Origin: an uncultured Marivita sp.
GTDB taxonomy: Bacteria > Pseudomonadota > Alphaproteobacteria > Rhodobacterales > Rhodobacteraceae
Reading direction: 5' to 3'
Length of the DNA: 34,689 bases
Assembly (NCBI RefSeq): GCF_947488135.1
Contig: NZ_CANKYW010000015.1
Coordinates: 1 to 34,689 of the forward strand
In this document: positions 32,278 through 34,689 of the stretch, in pieces
Layout of the letters: every line of letters starts with the position of its first letter
Numbering within the stretch: the stretch's first letter is position 1
The notes under the pieces: model-generated
What the model was told of the DNA's origin: nothing
What the model saw: only the letters and a program-made list of their open reading frames with translations
The model's database searches: none
Translations under genes and position numbers: made by a program

Positions 32278-33972
32278 ATGGCTCAACGCAACGCATATGC
32301 AACTGAAATTCCTGAATTTCCGAATGAGGTAAATCTTACCCAAGCCATTGGGCTGATTCCCAAGATTGCCCCATATTCGACGGAACAGGCGCTCAAGGAC
32401 CGGCTCAGAATACATGACCCGGTGATCCGCGTTTTTGCGTTGGCCGCGCTTCTAAAACAAAAATATCGCTTCGATCAGAATGTCTTGACTGTCGCACTGC
32501 ACGTCGCGCGAAGAAGCGCCTTCCTGCGCCAAATTCTGATTTCTGAATTAATTGGACAGTTTCGCTTTGACCTGGTCGAGAAGGTTATCGAGATGCAGGA
32601 AAAGGTCGGACAGAAAGGCCCCGACCTTCGTGCAGCGCTTATGACCAGCGAATTGAAGAATGATTATGAAACTCAAGTAAAACTGCATGAAGCCCTGTAT
32701 ATTGAAACGGGAAATATTCTACATATTGATAAAGCCGCTGAATTGGCACGCGAACGTTTGCCGTGGAAAATTGGCGCACAACACATAGTCCGCATGATAT
32801 TCATGCAGGACGAACGAAGTTTGGAGCCTTCCGTTATATCTCTTTTGCAATGCCTTGATCGGGAAGGCGCAAAAAAAGAGTTTATATCCCTGTTTCCAAT
32901 AATTCAGAAATTGGAAACTTGCCAAGTTGCACGCGCATATTGTTACTCGATGAGGTTATTTTGGTCTGAGAAGTACCGGGAATGTTTGGATTTTCTTGAA
33001 AAAAGCAATGCTCTTGAAGCAACCAAGGACAAATCTCCCTTGCTCTCGAATATTGCTGCTACTTGTTACGAAAAGCTCGGACAATATGAGGATTCCGCGA
33101 GGTGGTATCAAATCCAAAACGAAGCACAGAAAGATGAAAGGTTTCAACCAGAGGCTTTCTTGAGCGGCGTTAAGGAGCGGGCGGCAATTGAAATACCACG
33201 CCCAATCCCCGACGCGCACGATCGCTATTTCATTATGACTGGTTTTCCCCGCTCGGGCACAACATTGCTCGAAAATGCTCTCAGTGCGCATCCGCGTATT
33301 GCCACATGTGAGGAAACCAGTTCACTGATCGGTTCTTTTGCGCCGGCTTTCCTTGCGCCTCTTGAAAGCGATCCGGAGCGAAAGAAAATAATGCTACGTC
33401 TGGCTTATCATCAAAGCCTTTATTATCAGAATATTAATAGATTTGTTAAGAAGGATGATGCAGAAGCGATCATCGATAAGACACCGATTATAAGTGCGAA
33501 TATTAAGTATATGGAGAAAATATTTCCAAACAAAAGATACATATTTTCTATTAGGCATCCTTATGATGTTGTTCTGAGTAATCTTAAGCAAGTCTATTCC
33601 CAAAACTCAGCAATGTCTGCTTTTAATGATGTGAAGTCAGCCTGTGTCTTGTATAATGCTGTTATGAGTGATTGGTTTGAGGTTTTTCCTAGTGAAACGG
33701 ATCGCGTTTGTTATGTAAAATACGATGATCTAGTTGAAAATTTCAAATTTGAAATGGAAAGAGTCCTGAAGTTTCTTTCAGTTGATTGGACTGATGAGGT
33801 GCTGAATTTTGTCGAGCATTCTCAGAAACGCGCTGTAAGAACTCCAAGCTATAAAAATGTGCGTAAAGGTTTGACAATTGGTGTCCAGACGTCTTGGCAA
33901 AATTTTGATTTCCTATTTGACTCTGATTGTAGAAGTCTGTTGGATCCGTGGGTTGAGAGATTTGAATACTGA
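32278..33972 (+). CDS. Sulfotransferase with TPR-like helical N-terminus
   Basis: This 564-residue protein has about 300 residues of paired helices resembling tetratricopeptide repeats (for example LLSNIAATCYEKLGQYEDSA), then a C-terminal sulfotransferase domain. The PAPS loop is GFPRSGTTLLENALSAHP (about 322-339), and the 3'-phosphate element is SIRHPYDVVLSNL (about 424-436). The ATG at 32278 follows GGAAGG; an upstream in-frame GTG at 32230 overlaps the terminator stem and is rejected. This TPR-sulfotransferase architecture is known in marine bacteria; the substrate may be a protein or glycan. The 3' half is strikingly AT-rich with ATA/TTA codons, unlike its neighbours, pointing to a recent foreign origin. 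It lies between the surface-protein gene and the type I secretion operon. Confidence 0.88.
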   Translation: MAQRNAYATEIPEFPNEVNLTQAIGLIPKIAPYSTEQALKDRLRIHDPVIRVFALAALLKQKYRFDQNVLTVALHVARRSAFLRQILISELIGQFRFDLVEKVIEMQEKVGQKGPDLRAALMTSELKNDYETQVKLHEALYIETGNILHIDKAAELARERLPWKIGAQHIVRMIFMQDERSLEPSVISLLQCLDREGAKKEFISLFPIIQKLETCQVARAYCYSMRLFWSEKYRECLDFLEKSNALEATKDKSPLLSNIAATCYEKLGQYEDSARWYQIQNEAQKDERFQPEAFLSGVKERAAIEIPRPIPDAHDRYFIMTGFPRSGTTLLENALSAHPRIATCEETSSLIGSFAPAFLAPLESDPERKKIMLRLAYHQSLYYQNINRFVKKDDAEAIIDKTPIISANIKYMEKIFPNKRYIFSIRHPYDVVLSNLKQVYSQNSAMSAFNDVKSACVLYNAVMSDWFEVFPSETDRVCYVKYDDLVENFKFEMERVLKFLSVDWTDEVLNFVEHSQKRAVRTPSYKNVRKGLTIGVQTSWQNFDFLFDSDCRSLLDPWVERFEY

Positions 33973-34125
33973 CACAGAGTGTAGAGAAAATCTGTATCAG
34001 TGGTTTCAGACCTTTCGTGTTAAACATCACGCGGAGCGCTGTTAGAAATAATGGCTTTGCACCTTCCTTCCTACTGGGTTACGGCAAACGCGATCCCGAG
34101 AAACCAACTTTTATAGGAGAAGAAA

Positions 34126-34317
34126 GTGGCTAAGTTATCAATCGATGGGAAAGAGTATGACAGTGCCTCTCTTTCGGAGGAGGCGCGTAACAACATGCTC
34201 AACACTAAGTATTGTGATGACAAGATTGCAGAACTGAAGCGCGAGCTGGCGATCATACAGACCGCTCGTAATGCCTATGCGCTGGCTCTCAAGGGGGCAC
34301 TGCCGAAAGACGCCTAG
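34126..34317 (+). CDS. Small DUF6447-like protein
   Basis: This 63-residue soluble protein starts with GTG and has a strong AGGAG six bases upstream. A short beta start (AKLSIDGKEYDSASL) is followed by a long amphipathic, coiled-coil-like helix (DDKIAELKRELAIIQTARNAY). It resembles the DUF6447 family, whose members are small proteins of unknown function; I assign it by pattern, not search. A terminator follows directly, and the type I ATPase begins 186 bp downstream. Its position suggests an accessory or regulatory role in secretion, but none is established. Confidence 0.75.
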   Translation: MAKLSIDGKEYDSASLSEEARNNMLNTKYCDDKIAELKRELAIIQTARNAYALALKGALPKDA

Positions 34318-34330
34318 TTAAAATCACGCT

Positions 34331-34368
34331 TACCGGCCCTGGACGAAGGGCCGGTACAGGGCTTTTTC
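34331..34368 (+). terminator. Rho-independent terminator after the DUF6447-like gene
   Basis: TACCGGCCCT (34331-34340) pairs perfectly with AGGGCCGGTA (34347-34356) across a six-base loop. The T-run TTTTT lies nine bases further on, at 34364-34368. It separates the small gene from the ATPase gene, either ending the transcript or attenuating read-through into the secretion genes. Confidence 0.75.
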
Positions 34369-34502
34369 GTCACTTTATTTGGCTGTGTGAGACCCTTGAA
34401 TTGCATGCGCCTGCTGACGGGTGTAAGGCTTTCTCAACATAGCAGCGCCAGAATAATCGTTCTCGTAGTTGATCCGCGATTTTCGAAAGGGCATCCGCTC
34501 CC

Positions 34503-34689
34503 ATGAAATCTACTTCACCTCTTGCAAAAGCATATGGACGCTTCAAGGCGATCATCTTTGCCACGGTCGTTTTCAGCTTTTTCAGCAACCTTTTGATGTT
34601 CGTCGGGCCGCTTTACATGTTGCAGGTCTATGATCGTGTGCTGGCCAGCCGGAACGAAAACACGCTTTTGATGATCTCGGGTATCGCGG
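34503..34689 (+). CDS. Type I secretion ABC permease/ATPase (5' part; continues at position 2)
   Basis: The gene starts with ATG at 34503 and encodes [14 protein letters not shown] followed by a first membrane segment (about residues 16-35, [20 protein letters not shown]). Bases 34613-34689 duplicate 1-77. After joining, the [11 protein letters not shown] sequence typical of this family is restored. GAAAGGG around 34485-34492 is a fair ribosome site. Functional details are given with the 2-1636 entry. Confidence 0.93.
   Translation, partial: MKSTSPLAKAYGRFKAIIFATVVFSFFSNLLMFVGPLYMLQVYDRVLASRNENTLLMISGIA
34613..34689. repeat. Terminal redundancy, right copy (circular junction)
   Basis: This is an exact duplicate of 1-77. 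It is the second copy of the assembly overlap and should be trimmed when the circle is closed. Confidence 0.95.

Noticed and set aside
1-34689. Conjugation, relaxase, toxin-antitoxin or TolC genes
   Set aside because: Looked for and not seen among the translated frames; transfer and the outer-membrane channel must be supplied by the host or another replicon.

Overview
The window is best read as one complete circular plasmid from a marine alphaproteobacterium of the Rhodobacteraceae (Roseobacter group). The first 77 bases recur exactly as the last 77 (34613-34689), as expected when an assembler leaves a k-mer overlap at a closed circle. Joining the ends restores an intact type I secretion ATPase gene that runs across the junction, so the replicon is about 34,612 bp. 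The host assignment is inference: it rests on the RepA type, an ArgP-like LysR regulator, a small ParA with a ribbon-helix-helix partner, DUF4214/RTX surface proteins, and coding style.

Backbone: repA (19424-20452, minus) faces an origin with two iteron families (four copies of CGACAYTTCACACAC-type, three of GAATCACCACTYTRCACACG-type at exact 22-bp spacing) and a perfect DnaA box between them. A parA/RHH partition operon (25690-26653, minus) is preceded by AT-rich inverted repeats that look like a centromere/operator. A small gene downstream of repA is broken by an in-frame stop. I see no relaxase, mating-pair or toxin-antitoxin genes.

Cargo: almost everything else concerns the cell surface. 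(i) A type I secretion pair (ABC ATPase 34503->1636 through the junction, HlyD-type adaptor 1685-2977) follows a DUF6447-like small protein. (ii) There are three cysteine-free, acidic candidate substrates carrying DUF4214: a 1036-residue S-layer/adhesin-like protein (29074-32184), a helical-RTX-DUF4214 protein (5494-7329) and a CAP-RTX-DUF4214 protein (14421-15866). The last two share nearly the same C-terminal half. (iii) Glycan-type enzymes are a GT4 glycosyltransferase, a 1092-residue methyltransferase-GT4-GT4 fusion, an FkbM methyltransferase and three PAPS-dependent sulfotransferases, one with a TPR-like N-terminus. (iv) A second, MsbA-like ABC exporter could flip a lipid-linked glycan or export another product. 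(v) An XRE regulator sits beside a 590-residue protein of unknown function next to an RTX gene. A fatty acid desaturase with a divergent LysR regulator and an AI-2E-family transporter complete the membrane theme.

The most economical reading is a mobile module that secretes surface proteins by type I secretion and decorates the surface with a methylated, sulfated glycan, using a chromosomal TolC. The link between secretion and sulfation is inferred from co-location only. The plasmid is mosaic: one IS256-family element sits between a sulfotransferase and the FkbM gene, and base composition shifts between GC-rich blocks (hlyD, AI-2E, repA) and AT-rich ones (the sulfotransferase half of 32278-33972).
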